NCBI GenBank assembly: GCA_000223255.2
Contig: AFUT01000001.1
Span: 124,001 to 188,000, forward strand
Length of the DNA: 64,000 bases
Direction: 5' to 3'
Source of the DNA: Streptococcus infantis SK970
Lineage (GTDB): Bacteria > Bacillota > Bacilli > Lactobacillales > Streptococcaceae
Of the stretch, positions 26,547-36,593 are shown piece after piece. Made by a program: the position numbers and the translations under genes. Numbering within the stretch: the stretch's first letter is position 1; each line of letters opens with the position of its first letter. Under the pieces are notes generated by a model, which made no database searches, was not told the origin of the DNA, and saw only the letters and a list, made by a program, of their open reading frames with translations.

Positions 26547-28109
26547 TTATTCCCACTCAACAGTTGCAGGTGGTTTACTTGTAATATCGTAGACGATGCG
26601 GTTGACGTGATCAACTTCGTTTACGATACGAACTGAGATTTTTTGGAGTACTTCCCATGGAATCTTGGCGAAGTCAGCCGTCATTCCATCGATAGAAGTG
26701 ATAGCACGGATAGCGATGGTGTAGTCGTAAGTACGGCCATCTCCCATAACACCTACTGAACGAACGCCAGTGTTAACAGTGAAATATTGCCAGATGTCGC
26801 GGTCAAGGCCAGCTTTAGCGATTTCTTCACGAAGGATAGCATCTGACTCACGAACAGTTTCAAGTTTTTCTTCAGTAATTTCCCCCATGACACGGATAGC
26901 AAGTCCTGGTCCTGGGAATGGTTGGCGCCATACGATGTAGTCTGGCATACCAAGTTCAGTACCTAGTGCACGAACTTCATCCTTGTAAAGAGTGTTGAGT
27001 GGCTCAATCAGTTCAAACTGCATGTCTTCTGGAAGTCCACCAACGTTGTGGTGAGACTTGATGGTTTGTGCAGTATCCGTACCTGACTCGATAACGTCTG
27101 TATAGAGTGTTCCTTGTGCAAGGAATTTCACGTCTTTTAGCTTGCTTGCTTCATCATCAAAGACATAAACAAACTCGTTACCGATAATCTTCCGTTTTTG
27201 TTCGGGATCAGAAACACCAGCCAATTTATCAAGGAAACGTTTGGCAGCGTCTGCTTTGACAATGTTCAAACCAAACTTACCACCAAGCATATCCATAACT
27301 TGGTCAGCTTCCCCTTTACGGAGAAGACCGTGGTCTACAAAGATACAGATCAATTGATCGCCGATGGCTTTTTGGAGAAGAACCCCGACAACAGAAGAGT
27401 CAACACCACCAGAAAGTCCGAGGAGAACGCGTTTGTCTCCAACTTTTTCACGGATTTGTTTGATTTGCATCTCGATAAAGTTATCCATGGTCCAGTCACC
27501 TTTGGCACCACAGATATTTAAAGCGAAGTTACGAAGGATATCATAACCGTGAACTGAGTGGCGAACTTCTGGGTGGAATTGGATACCGTAGATGTGTTTT
27601 TCTGGATTTTCAATAGCTGCATATGGACAGTCAGCTGATGTTCCAGTACGAACAAAGTCAGCAGGAATTTCCGTTACAGCATCCCCGTGGCTCATCAAGA
27701 CAAGTTGCTCATCTGGAGTACCCGCAAAAAGAGCTGATTCTGTGTGAGTCAATGTTGATTGACCGTATTCACGGTTACCAGCGTCACCTGCAGGAACAAC
27801 TTTTCCTCCAAGCTTGTGAGTCAATAGCTGCATACCATAGCAGATTCCTAAAATCGGAATTCCAAGTTCAAAAATCTCTGGATCAATATCAAATGATCCT
27901 TCTTCGTAAACAGAGTTTGGACCACCTGAAAGTACAATCCCGATAGGATTGATAGCACGGACTTCGTCAGCCGAAATCTTGTGATTTTTTAGTTCTGAAA
28001 AGACACCAATCTCACGGATACGACGTGAGATGAGTTGGTTGTACTGGCTACCATAGTCCAGTACGATGATCTTTTCGACATCTTGCAAATCAGTTGAAAT
28101 GTTGCTCAT
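26547..28109 (-). CDS. guaA: GMP synthase (glutamine-hydrolysing)
   Basis: GuaA converts XMP to GMP using ATP and glutamine. I start the 520-residue protein at [13 protein letters not shown], whose ATG (28109) follows GAAAGGGAAAAG; a longer frame exists to 28247 but is not family-like. The class I amidotransferase domain shows VLDYGSQYN, the nucleophile Cys in GICYGMQ (about residue 90) and the HPEV histidine. The ATP-pyrophosphatase P-loop is [12 protein letters not shown]. The C-terminal dimerisation domain ends [10 protein letters not shown]. The frame is intact. Confidence 0.97.
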   Translation of the reverse strand: MSNISTDLQDVEKIIVLDYGSQYNQLISRRIREIGVFSELKNHKISADEVRAINPIGIVLSGGPNSVYEEGSFDIDPEIFELGIPILGICYGMQLLTHKLGGKVVPAGDAGNREYGQSTLTHTESALFAGTPDEQLVLMSHGDAVTEIPADFVRTGTSADCPYAAIENPEKHIYGIQFHPEVRHSVHGYDILRNFALNICGAKGDWTMDNFIEMQIKQIREKVGDKRVLLGLSGGVDSSVVGVLLQKAIGDQLICIFVDHGLLRKGEADQVMDMLGGKFGLNIVKADAAKRFLDKLAGVSDPEQKRKIIGNEFVYVFDDEASKLKDVKFLAQGTLYTDVIESGTDTAQTIKSHHNVGGLPEDMQFELIEPLNTLYKDEVRALGTELGMPDYIVWRQPFPGPGLAIRVMGEITEEKLETVRESDAILREEIAKAGLDRDIWQYFTVNTGVRSVGVMGDGRTYDYTIAIRAITSIDGMTADFAKIPWEVLQKISVRIVNEVDHVNRIVYDITSKPPATVEWE

Positions 28110-28249
28110 CTTTTCCCTTTCTTCAAAGAAATATCTTCTTGAATATTCTATCATAAAAGGGTTAGAATTACCAACCAAACAAGTGCGGTTTGACTTTTCC
28201 CTATGAGTTACGGTACAATGGAAAAAATAAAGAAAAGAAGTGAGCAAGC

Positions 28250-28948
28250 ATGTTACCAGCTTATATGAAAATCCATGACCAAATCAAGAAAGACATTGAT
28301 GAGGGAAGTTGGAAAATTGGGGAAAGACTTCCAAGTGAGCGAGATTTAGCTGAAGAATTTGCCGTTAGCCGCATGACCTTACGTCAAGCAATCTCTCTTT
28401 TAGTTGAAGAGGGGGTTTTGGAACGTCGTGTCGGTAGCGGGACCTTTGTTTCAAGCACACGTGTTCAGGAAAGAATGCGTGGAACAACCAGTTTCACCGA
28501 GATTGTAAAAGCTCAAGGGAAAACGCCATCGAGTCACCTGATTTCCTACCGTCGAACCATTCCAAATGAGCAAGAAGTGGCTAAACTTGGTTTACTGCCA
28601 ACTGACAATATTATTCGTATGGAACGTGTTCGTTATGCGGATAAGGTTCCTGTTGTCTATGAAGTGGCTTCTATCCCTGAGAAATTTATCAAAAATTTCA
28701 AAAAAGAAGAAGTAACCAAACACTTTTTCCAAACCTTGCAGAAACATGGTTATCGAATTGGGAAATCGCACCAGACTATTTATGCTCGCTTGGCCAAGGA
28801 AAAAATTGCTCATTATCTGGAAGTAGAAAAGGGGCATGCCATTTTAGGTCTGACTCAGGTTTCTTACTTTGATGACGGGACAGCTTTTGAGTATGTAAAG
28901 AGCCAATACGTTGGGGAACGTTTTGAATTTTATCTAGAAAATAATTAG
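28250..28948 (+). CDS. GntR-family transcriptional regulator (HutC/UTRA subfamily)
   Basis: The 232-residue regulator has an N-terminal winged helix (about 1-70) with [20 protein letters not shown] and [13 protein letters not shown] effector-binding domain (about 90-228) has the [16 protein letters not shown] core and [16 protein letters not shown] near the end. It resembles the regulator next to guaA in pneumococcus. Its promoter has TTGACT (28190-28195), an 18-bp spacer and TACAAT (28214-28219). It is divergent from guaA. Ligand and targets are not known to me. Confidence 0.88.
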   Translation: MLPAYMKIHDQIKKDIDEGSWKIGERLPSERDLAEEFAVSRMTLRQAISLLVEEGVLERRVGSGTFVSSTRVQERMRGTTSFTEIVKAQGKTPSSHLISYRRTIPNEQEVAKLGLLPTDNIIRMERVRYADKVPVVYEVASIPEKFIKNFKKEEVTKHFFQTLQKHGYRIGKSHQTIYARLAKEKIAHYLEVEKGHAILGLTQVSYFDDGTAFEYVKSQYVGERFEFYLENN

Positions 28949-28960
28949 TTTATAACATCA

Positions 28961-28997
28961 CTCTTGAAGTAGCAACCCATCTACTTTAAGAGTTTTT
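28961..28997 (+). terminator. Terminator of the GntR-family gene
   Basis: A 12-bp stem (CTCTTGAAGTAG with CTACTTTAAGAG, one mismatch-type pair) and 8-base loop are followed by TTTTT. Confidence 0.85.
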
Positions 28998-29082
28998 ATT
29001 TGATTAAGATTGGAAAACATTTTCCTATGAAGAAAAATAGTAATCATACGAGAATTTTTCAAAGTTTCGTGTTATAATAGTT

Positions 29083-29172
29083 AGGTTATATGGTCCCGAT
29101 AAGGTGGTAGAATGCATCTACCAGTTCTTTGTAACTCTATAACGAATATTTTTTAAGGGGGGACATTTTTAT
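29083..29172 (+). promoter_or_regulatory. SMK box (SAM-III) riboswitch of metK
   Basis: The leader follows TATAAT (29073-29078). GGTCCC (29092-29097) is complementary to the GGGGGGAC Shine-Dalgarno region at 29157-29163. Arms GTTATA (29085-29090) and TATAAC (29138-29143) form the base helix, and GGTAG-AATGCAT-CTACC (29104-29122) forms an internal hairpin. This is the layout of the SMK box, which represses metK translation in Lactobacillales when SAM is abundant by hiding the SD sequence. Confidence 0.87.
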
Positions 29173-30361
29173 GTCAGAACGTAAATTATTCACGTCTGAA
29201 TCTGTATCTGAGGGGCATCCAGATAAGATTGCAGACCAAATTTCAGATGCTATCTTGGATGCTATTTTAGAGCAAGATCCAGAAGCACACGTGGCTGCTG
29301 AAACAGCTGTTTATACTGGTTCCGTACATGTTTTCGGTGAAATTTCAACAAATGCTTATGTCGATATTAACCGAGTAGTTCGTGATACCATTGCAGAGAT
29401 TGGTTATACCAATACTGAGTATGGTTTTTCTGCGGAGACAGTGGGAGTTCACCCTTCATTGGTGGAACAATCTCCTGATATTGCTCAAGGGGTTAATGAA
29501 GCCTTGGAAGTTCGTGGGAATGCGGATCAAGATCCACTTGATTTGATTGGAGCTGGAGACCAAGGTCTCATGTTTGGTTTTGCAGTTGATGAAACTGAAG
29601 AACTCATGCCATTGCCAATCTCACTCAGCCACAAGTTGGTTCGTCGTTTGGCAGAGCTACGTAAGTCTGGTGAAATTAGCTACCTTCGTCCAGACGCTAA
29701 ATCTCAAGTTACTGTTGAATATGATGAAAATGACCAGCCAGTGCGCGTGGATACAGTTGTTATTTCAACTCAACACGATCCAGAAGTCAGCAATGAACAA
29801 ATCCATGAGGATGTAATCAACAAGGTAATCAAAGAAGTGATTCCAGCTTCTTACCTGGATGATGAGACAAAATTCTTCATCAATCCTACAGGTCGTTTCG
29901 TTATCGGTGGGCCTCAAGGAGACTCAGGTTTGACTGGTCGTAAGATTATCGTGGATACCTATGGTGGTTACTCACGTCACGGTGGTGGTGCCTTCTCTGG
30001 TAAGGATGCGACTAAGGTTGACCGTTCGGCTTCTTATGCAGCTCGCTACATTGCTAAAAACATTGTTGCTGCAGGTCTTGCTAAGAAAGCAGAAGTTCAA
30101 TTGGCTTACGCAATCGGTGTAGCCCAACCTGTATCTGTCCGTATTGATACCTTCGGTACTGGTATAGTAGCGGAAAGCAAGCTTGAAAAAGCAGCACGTC
30201 AAATCTTTGACCTTCGTCCAGCAGGAATTATCCAAATGCTTGACCTCAAACGTCCGATTTACCGTCAAACAGCGGCTTATGGACATATGGGACGTACAGA
30301 TATCGACCTTCCATGGGAACGCTTGGACAAGGTAGAAGCCTTGAAAGAAGCAGTGAAATAA
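29171..30361 (+). CDS. metK: S-adenosylmethionine synthetase
   Basis: MetK makes SAM from methionine and ATP. The 396-residue protein shows the [16 protein letters not shown] signature near the N-terminus, [12 protein letters not shown] (about 127-138, ATP-binding), [20 protein letters not shown] and [16 protein letters not shown] (about 276-291). The frame is intact with standard length. The unusually G-rich SD (AAGGGGGGA) ends 7 bases before the ATG and is part of the SMK-box switch. Confidence 0.98.
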   Translation: MSERKLFTSESVSEGHPDKIADQISDAILDAILEQDPEAHVAAETAVYTGSVHVFGEISTNAYVDINRVVRDTIAEIGYTNTEYGFSAETVGVHPSLVEQSPDIAQGVNEALEVRGNADQDPLDLIGAGDQGLMFGFAVDETEELMPLPISLSHKLVRRLAELRKSGEISYLRPDAKSQVTVEYDENDQPVRVDTVVISTQHDPEVSNEQIHEDVINKVIKEVIPASYLDDETKFFINPTGRFVIGGPQGDSGLTGRKIIVDTYGGYSRHGGGAFSGKDATKVDRSASYAARYIAKNIVAAGLAKKAEVQLAYAIGVAQPVSVRIDTFGTGIVAESKLEKAARQIFDLRPAGIIQMLDLKRPIYRQTAAYGHMGRTDIDLPWERLDKVEALKEAVK

Positions 30362-30365
30362 AAAG

Positions 30366-30395
30366 AAAAAGATTGGTGTAATGACCAATCTTTTT
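30366..30395. terminator. Terminator of metK (possibly bidirectional)
   Basis: A 12-bp stem (AAAAAGATTGGT with ACCAATCTTTTT) and 6-base loop with T-run, 5 bases after metK. The minus strand also ends in T-rich sequence and may serve the GNAT gene. Confidence 0.85.
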
Positions 30396-30405
30396 ATGTT
30401 TAAAA

Positions 30406-31038
30406 TTAGTTATCCAAGATTTTTACAAAAGCCCAGTTTCCAATAGATTTTGTTCCGTATTCTAACGTCATCGAATCTAGTAATTCATACTTGTTTCTTT
30501 CATAGAAGCAAACATTTTTTTCAGTACTAGTAATCAAGCCCAAGCGTTTGCAGCCTTTGGATTTAAGATAAGGTTCAACACCTTCTTGTAGAAAAGCACT
30601 CCCGATTCCTTGGTTTTGACTAGAAGCGTTGACTCCTAACATCATCAAATACCAGTCAAAATTTCCTGATCTTTTCAAATGCTGTTCGGAACGTTCCACC
30701 AAATCAAGATATTTCAAGAGATTGCGCGGAGCAATAAAACGGAAAAGCTTGACAATACCATTCAGCAAATAAGATAGAATGGAAAAATCCTTTTGTTGCA
30801 AGAGGGCAACGGCCAGGATTTCCCCGTCTTGTTCAGCTATCAGACAGGTCTCTCCTTTGATATAGAGTCTGGTCAGAATGCTATCCAATAATTCTAAAAA
30901 TGCTGGGTAATATTCTGGTTTCTTTAAATCATCTTTGATAAGAGTCATGAAAGGGTAGTCCATAAAGGCACCAGCCAACACTTTCCCGATTTTTTGATAT
31001 TCATCTAGTCTGGCTTCTCTATATACTATTTCTTTCAT
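30406..31038 (-). CDS. GNAT-family N-acetyltransferase
   Basis: The 210-residue protein opens with IVYREARLDEYQKIGKVL, typical of GNAT proteins. The acetyl-CoA binding motif A is seen as VNASSQNQGIGSAFLQEG (about 138-155; Q/R-x-x-G-x-G/A type), followed by CKRLGLITSTEKNVCFYERN. The acceptor substrate is unknown. The ATG follows AAAGGAGTTTGAT. It is monocistronic; a weak hairpin lies beyond the stop of its downstream neighbour. The frame is intact. Confidence 0.8.
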   Translation of the reverse strand: MKEIVYREARLDEYQKIGKVLAGAFMDYPFMTLIKDDLKKPEYYPAFLELLDSILTRLYIKGETCLIAEQDGEILAVALLQQKDFSILSYLLNGIVKLFRFIAPRNLLKYLDLVERSEQHLKRSGNFDWYLMMLGVNASSQNQGIGSAFLQEGVEPYLKSKGCKRLGLITSTEKNVCFYERNKYELLDSMTLEYGTKSIGNWAFVKILDN

Positions 31039-31213
31039 ATCAAACTCCTTTATTAGGTCTCTCTAACTATTATAACGAAATCTCTTTCATTTTTCGATTG
31101 AAATGTGAAATTTTCACAAAAGGTCTAGACATGGTAGTCATTTTAGAAATATATACAAAAAAGCATTAAAATACCCCGCAGTTTTAACTGTCAGGGTAGA
31201 TTAAATAATCTTG

Positions 31214-31522
31214 TTAGTAGCTTTTATTTTTAGGGATTGAAATTTCAATCAATTTATCAGAATAGAGGGTTTTGATGTTTGCTTCATCAACAGCTTGTTT
31301 ATCAATTTTACGATTTAAAAAGAATTCTTGGATTTTCTCAATTTCTTTTTCACGGATTGCACGATGTTTATTGGAAATGAGGATTTCGTAATGAAGCGGA
31401 GCCTGAGTAAAAATAACATCTGTATTTCCCGCAGAATAAACCTCTACAAGCGTTGCGTCTGTGTTTTCTAGCTGACTTTTAACAAGTTGCGAGTGTGAAT
31501 TTGTAGTATTGATAAGCTTCAT
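31214..31522 (-). CDS. DUF1827 family protein
   Basis: The 102-residue acidic/basic mixed protein begins MKLINTTNSHSQLVKSQLE and contains EVYSAGNTDVIFTQAP and the helical IREKEIEKIQEFFLNRK. Length and sequence fit the DUF1827 family of lactic acid bacteria, for which no function is established. The ATG follows AGGAGGAATCCCT. It has no membrane segment. The gene is probably co-directional with, but separate from, the NUDIX and clpE genes. Confidence 0.7.
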   Translation of the reverse strand: MKLINTTNSHSQLVKSQLENTDATLVEVYSAGNTDVIFTQAPLHYEILISNKHRAIREKEIEKIQEFFLNRKIDKQAVDEANIKTLYSDKLIEISIPKNKSY

Positions 31523-31585
31523 AGGGATTCCTCCTGTATTTCTATGTCTATTATAGCACTTTTTGGGAAATTTGGTAGAGATAGT

Positions 31586-32034
31586 TTAAATTTGATGTTG
31601 TTTTTTCCAAGCTTCGATCGCCCATTTGTGACTTCCACGTTTTAAGTTAGCGATAGCTTCATCGACTGGGAACCAAGCTAGATGATTGAAGTCCTCGAGA
31701 GGTTTTTGGATTTCTTGATAAGAAGTAGCTTCGTAGAGATAGGCTGGATTGTAGTAATAGGTGTCACGATGTCTAGAGTAGAAGTATTCATCTGCTTGCC
31801 CGTAGTAGGTGCCGATTTCAGCTGTAAATCCTAATTCTTCAATCAATTCTCGTTTGAGAGCTTCAAGGTGATTTTCACCTTCTTCAATTTCGCCCCCTGG
31901 TAAGAACCATGCACCATTTGGAGCTTGTACGAGGATAATCTTTTCATGGTTTGCATCAGGTATGACTGCATAAACGCCATATCTATTTTTGTAGGTTACT
32001 CCCTCTTTTTTTCTCCAAATGTTGGATTTGCCAT
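31586..32034 (-). CDS. NUDIX hydrolase (apparent frameshift near start)
   Basis: The NUDIX box is visible as GGEIEEGENHLEALKRELIE followed by ELGF. Upstream lies the substrate-side strand GVYAVIPDANHEKIILVQ. Enzymes of this family hydrolyse nucleoside diphosphates linked to another moiety; the substrate here is unknown. The ATG at 32034 (MANPTFGEKK) follows GAAGGAGAATCTT but is one base out of frame with the body. The A-run at about 32004-32010 (minus strand) needs one more A, which gives about 149 residues. A longer uncorrected frame to 32131 has no RBS. Confidence 0.82.
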
Positions 32035-32066
32035 AAGATTCTCCTTCGTGAGTGCGCTTTCTTTCT

Positions 32067-32095
32067 ATAATAGTAAAGAATGCTCTCACTGTCAA
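32067..32095 (-). promoter_or_regulatory. NUDIX gene promoter inside a 12-bp inverted repeat
   Basis: On the minus strand TTGACA (32095-32090), a 17-bp spacer and TATTAT (32072-32067) form a near-consensus promoter. The -35 lies in the 12-base loop of the inverted repeat AAAGAATGTTCT/AGAGCATTCTTT (32075-32110, one G-U pair). The repeat could be an operator or the clpE terminator, but no T-run follows it. Confidence 0.65.
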
Positions 32096-32123
32096 GCAAG
32101 AACATTCTTTTGTATGTGAGAAA

Positions 32124-34369
32124 CTAGTCATTTGACTTGACTGTTTCCGTTTTATTTTTGGACTTAATCACGATTTTACCTTTACTTGTCATGACAGCCT
32201 TGAGGTCTTTTTCACTTGGGTTTTCAAGGTAGTAGTCTGTAATGGCATCTTCGATATAGTCTTGGATGGTACGACGGAGTGGACGAGCGCCCATTTTTGG
32301 ATCGTAACCAAGGTCTACAAGTTTTTCTTTGACCTTTTCTGTGACATCGAGATGGATATTATTACTTGAGAGTCGTTTATTCACATCATCTAGCATGAGG
32401 TCAACGATTTGAAGGAGATTTTCTTTGCTGAGAGCCTTAAATTCAATAACACCATCAAAACGGTTCATGAATTCTGGACTAAAGAAGTTGCCTAATTCTC
32501 CAAGGACAGAGTTGGTACGACCTTCTCTAGCAGCACCAAAACCAACGCTAGCTTCAGCTTTTCCTGTACCTGCATTTGAGGTCATGATAATGATGGCATC
32601 CTTAAAGCTAACTGTACGTCCTTGCCCATCAGTCAAACGGCCGTCGTCCAAGACTTGAAGGAACATATGCATAACATCTGGATGGGCTTTTTCAACTTCA
32701 TCCAAGAGGATCAGTGAGTAGGGGTTACGACGAACCTTTTCAGTTAATTGACCTGCTTCATCATAACCTACGTATCCTGGAGGGGCACCGACAAGTTTAG
32801 CAACGCTGTGTTTTTCCATGTATTCACTCATATCAAAGCGAATCATGCTGTCAGCAGAACCAAAGAGTTCGATGGCCAGTTGTTTGGAAAGTTCCGTTTT
32901 ACCGACACCAGTAGGACCAACAAAGAGGAAGCTACCAATTGGACGGTTTGGAGTACCTAAACCAACACGGTTACGACGGATGGCCTTAGCAATCTTATCA
33001 ACAGCATCATCTTGGCCAATAACATGAGCCTTGAGGTCATCTGCTAGGTTGATAAGTTGAGACTGTTCTTTTCTTTAAGGTCGCCAACTGGAATATTTGT
33101 CTTTTGTTCGATGATGTGTTCAATCGTCTTTTCACTGATGATTGGGGTATCCTGATCCGTTACCTTGGTCTTTTGCATTTCCTTGTACTTAGTAATCTGG
33201 TCACGGAAGTAGGCTGCTTTTTCAAAATCTTCATCTCGAGTTGCTTGGGCTTTGAGATTTTCTGCCTCGATTAAGCGTTGGTCGATAACCTTAGGATCCA
33301 CAAAATTCAAGGTTAAGTTCATTTTAGAACCAGCCTCATCTAGGAGGTCAATAGCCTTATCGGGCAGGAAACGATCTTGGATATAGCGGTTAGAAAGAGT
33401 AGCAGCCGCTTCGATAGCTCCGTCAGTATAATGAACGTGGTGGTAATCTTCGTATTTCTTTTGAATACCTTTAAGAATAATAATAGTCTCTTCCACAGTT
33501 GGTTCATCAACCTTGACAGGTTGCATACGTCGTTCGAGGGCTGCATCTTTTTCAATGATGCGGTATTCATTGAGAGTAGTAGCACCAACAAGTTGAAGTT
33601 CGCCGCGAGCAAGGGCAGGTTTGAGGATATTACCGGCATCCATATTGCCGTCTCCGGCAGAACCAGCACCGACAATCTCGTGAATTTCATCGATAAAGAG
33701 GATGACATCTTTACGCTCACGAATTTCTTCCATGAGTTTCTGCATGCGCTCTTCGAACTGTCCACGAATTCCTGTGCCTTGGACAAGGCTAACTACGTCT
33801 AAGCGGATGACTTCTTTCCCTTGAAGTTTGTGGGGAACATCACCATCTACAATTTTTTGAGCGAGGCCTTCGACAACGGCTGTCTTACCAACACCAGGCT
33901 CCCCGATAAGGACGGGATTGTTTTTGGTTCTACGGTTGAGAATTTCAATAACACGAATGATTTCTTCGTCACGGCCAATAACTGGGTCAATCTTTCCTTG
34001 ACGAGCAATCTCTGTCACATTGATACCATACTCATCCAAAAGCCCTTTTTCTTTATTTGGTGGAGGGGTTTGTGCTGGACCACGATTTGGGGAACCAAAA
34101 CTACCATTACCACCAAAACCTCCACCTGACTGAGTCGGAGGAGTGTTATTAGAAGTAGGTTGGAAATTACTAATGTCATTAAAGAAGTCGCTTAATGGAT
34201 CGAAATCTCGATTACTCAAATCCGTAATCCCTTTAAATAAGCTATTATTGGGATCTGTTTTAATAATTTTGTAGCAGTTTTGACAAAGATCAATTTGCTT
34301 TTGTTTTCCGTTGAGATTTGTATAAAGGTGAATGGTTGAGTCATTGATTTTACAGTTTTGACAGAGCAT
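32124..34369 (-). CDS. clpE: ATP-dependent Clp protease ATP-binding subunit ClpE (apparent frameshift)
   Basis: ClpE is a heat-shock AAA+ unfoldase that feeds ClpP. The N-terminal zinc finger has two CxxC pairs ([10 protein letters not shown] and DLCQNCYK). A Gly/Asn/Pro-rich linker follows. AAA-1 has Walker [14 protein letters not shown] and Walker [15 protein letters not shown] motif ([19 protein letters not shown]) lies between the modules. AAA-2 has [11 protein letters not shown] and [13 protein letters not shown]. The frame breaks after VGDLKEK near 33072-33076; one extra A restores 748 residues. The promoter carries a CtsR box. Confidence 0.95.
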
Positions 34370-34410
34370 ACAACTACCTCATTTCTTTCTTGGTTTAACT
34401 AGTTTTTATA

Positions 34411-34428
34411 AGGTCAAAAATAGTCAAA
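34411..34428. promoter_or_regulatory. CtsR heat-shock operator of clpE
   Basis: On the plus strand this reads AGGTCAAAAATAGTCAAA, an exact match to the CtsR heptad direct repeat (A/G)GTCAAA-NAN-(A/G)GTCAAA. It lies just downstream of an extended -10 (TGATATAAT on the minus strand, hexamer about 34442-34447), so bound CtsR would cover the clpE start point. This predicts derepression on heat or thiol stress. Confidence 0.88.
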
Positions 34429-34609
34429 TTTCTTTAGTCTCATTATATCATGATTAAAGGGGAAAGCAAGCAAAAAGATTGCTTGTTAAAATTCAACATA
34501 CCAGGCAATTCTTATTAGACTTTAGTGATAAAAAGAAAAATCCCATTTGTCATGCAAAAAGGATTTTCATTGGTCGAAGCAGGAGTATTCTCCAGCCCAT
34601 ATTCAACTA

Positions 34610-34840
34610 TTAGTATAAAAGTTCGTAGATTTCCATCGCAATAAGATCGATGCTATCAAATGTATATGTTTCACGAGCTTCGACGTCACGAAGTGTAAAG
34701 AGTGGTCCGTTTTCTTCGTCGTGGTTAAAAGCAACCTCTGCGACAACAACTCCTTCGCGCTCAAAGTTACGTTTTAAGTTACCACCATCTTTTGTCATTG
34801 CTTCTAAGCGATTGATGATTCTAACCAAATGTGATTCCAT
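34610..34840 (-). CDS. DUF1797 (YkuJ-like) family protein
   Basis: The 76-residue protein starts MESHLVRIINRLEAMTKDGG and ends with IDLIAMEIYELLY, matching the small single-domain YkuJ/DUF1797 family of Firmicutes. A structure is known for the family, but no function. The ATG follows GGAGGAGAATCAAA. It is monocistronic. A hairpin (AAAATCC with GGGATTTT) downstream at about 34535-34568 may be its terminator. Confidence 0.8.
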   Translation of the reverse strand: MESHLVRIINRLEAMTKDGGNLKRNFEREGVVVAEVAFNHDEENGPLFTLRDVEARETYTFDSIDLIAMEIYELLY

Positions 34841-34940
34841 TTTGATTCTCCTCCATTTCTTATCGTTACTATTTTACCATAAACAGACTCTACTTGACTA
34901 GAAAAAACTAAGATTTCTCGCTATTTCTATCGTCTTTGAA

Positions 34941-35010
34941 AATTTATTGAAAATATTAGGAGAAAATGTTGCATTTTTATGCAAAATATGTTATCCTTAT
35001 ACAAGTTTTA
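34941..35010 (+). promoter_or_regulatory. Promoter region of the amino-acid ABC operon, with weak CodY-like site
   Basis: TTGCAT (34969-34974), a 17-bp spacer and TATCCT (34992-34997) are a plausible promoter. TTGCAT-TTTT-ATGCAA forms a palindrome over the -35. At 34941-34955, AATTTATTGAAAATA matches the CodY consensus AATTTTCnGAAAATT with three mismatches. Nutritional control of this operon would make sense, but the match is weak. Confidence 0.35.
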
Positions 35011-35044
35011 AGTTTAAATATTAAAAACAGAAAGTAGAGTATCC

Positions 35045-35728
35045 ATGAATTTTTCTTTTTTACCGAAATATCTACCATATTTTAACTATGGTGCGGTTGT
35101 AACAATTATCATATCTATCTTGGTGGTCTTCTTGGGGACCATTCTAGGAGTGCTGTTGGCCTTTGCACAACGTTCAAAGTTTAAACCGCTTGCCTGGTTT
35201 GCTAATCTATATATCTGGGTCTTCCGTGGGACTCCAATGATGGTGCAGATTATGATTGCTTTTGCCTTGATGCATATTAGTGCTCCGACGATTCAAATCG
35301 GGATTTTAGATGTTGATCTTACTCGTTTGATCCCAGGGATTATCATTATCTCTATGAATAGTGGTGCCTATGTATCAGAAACGGTTCGTGCTGGGATTAA
35401 TGCAGTGCCAAAGGGACAATTAGAAGCAGCATATTCACTAGGGATTCGCCCTAAGAATGCCATGCGCTATGTCATTTTACCCCAGGCAATCAAGAATATT
35501 TTACCAGCCTTGGGAAATGAGTTTATTACCATTATCAAGGATAGCTCGCTCTTGTCAGCTATCGGGGTTATGGAGTTGTGGAATGGAGCTACTACGGTGT
35601 CAACAACTACTTACCTACCATTAACACCACTTTTATTTGCAGCCTTTTACTACTTGATTATGACATCTATCTTGACACTAGCCTTGAAAGCTTTTGAAAA
35701 TCGTATGGGACAAGGAGATAAGAAATAA
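35045..35728 (+). CDS. Polar amino acid ABC transporter permease
   Basis: The 227-residue HisM/GlnP-type permease has about five membrane helices. The EAA-loop signature is seen as EAAYSLGIRPKNAMRYVILPQ (20 residues from EAAYSLG; about 141-161). VFRGTPMMVQIMI (about 58-70) is the family N-terminal signature. The stop codon overlaps the ATPase start by one base (TAATG). It imports an amino acid, probably polar or glutamine-like; no substrate-binding protein is adjacent, so it may use one encoded elsewhere. The frame is intact. Confidence 0.9.
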   Translation: MNFSFLPKYLPYFNYGAVVTIIISILVVFLGTILGVLLAFAQRSKFKPLAWFANLYIWVFRGTPMMVQIMIAFALMHISAPTIQIGILDVDLTRLIPGIIIISMNSGAYVSETVRAGINAVPKGQLEAAYSLGIRPKNAMRYVILPQAIKNILPALGNEFITIIKDSSLLSAIGVMELWNGATTVSTTTYLPLTPLLFAAFYYLIMTSILTLALKAFENRMGQGDKK

Positions 35729-36461
35729 TGACTGAAACACTTATAAAAATTGAAAACCTTCATAAAAGTTTTGGGAAAAATGAAGTTTTAAAAGGGATTG
35801 ATCTTGAAATTAAAAAGGTGAAGTAGTGGTCATTATCGGGCCTTCTGGTAGCGGTAAGTCAACCCTTCTTCGTTCTATGAATCTTCTCGAAGAAGCTACA
35901 AAAGGAAAGGTTATCTTTGAGGGTGTTGACATTACGGATAAGAAAAATGACCTCTTTACTATGCGTGAAAAGATGGGGATGGTTTTCCAACAATTCAATC
36001 TCTTCCCAAATATGACAGTTATGGAAAACATTACACTTTCTCCAATTAAGACTAAGGGAGAGAGTAAGGAAGTGGCTGAGAAGAGAGCCCATGAGCTCTT
36101 GGAAAAGGTTGGTTTGCCAGATAAGGCAAATGCCTATCCACAAAGCTTGTCGGGCGGGCAGCAACAGCGTATCGCTATTGCACGTGGTCTAGCCATGGAA
36201 CCAGATGTCCTACTCTTTGATGAACCGACTTCTGCCCTAGACCCAGAAATGGTAGGAGAAGTACTAGCAGTTATGCAAGAACTTGCTCAGTCAGGAATGA
36301 CCATGGTCATCGTAACACATGAGATGGGCTTTGCGCGTGAAGTAGCAGACCGTGTTATTTTTATGGCTGACGGTGTAGTTGTCGAAGACGGAACTCCAGA
36401 GCAAGTCTTTGAACAAACCCAAGAACAAAGAACCAAGGATTTCTTGAGTAAGGTTTTGTAA
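35728..36461 (+). CDS. Polar amino acid ABC transporter ATP-binding protein (apparent frameshift)
   Basis: This GlnQ/HisP-type ATPase starts at ATGACTGAAACAC, overlapping the permease stop. The frame breaks after LEIKK: the A-run at 35812-35816 has five As where six are needed to reach [16 protein letters not shown]. Downstream, signature [16 protein letters not shown], Walker [14 protein letters not shown] and H-loop [10 protein letters not shown] are intact. The corrected length is 244 residues. It works with the preceding permease in amino-acid import. Confidence 0.92.
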
Positions 36462-36593
36462 GAATATCATGAAAAGGTCCAAGTGGGCTTTTTCTTATAG
36501 TTTCAGACTATAGAGTATCTTAGGTAAGAAGTGTTAGAATGTCGAACGATTTTTTGTTATAATAGAAAATATTTGTTAGAAAAGAGAAAATAC

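Noticed and set aside
26547..28247. Longer GuaA start at 28247
   Set aside because: The extra 46 residues translate the divergent promoter region, while ATG 28109 has an RBS and gives the normal 520 residues.
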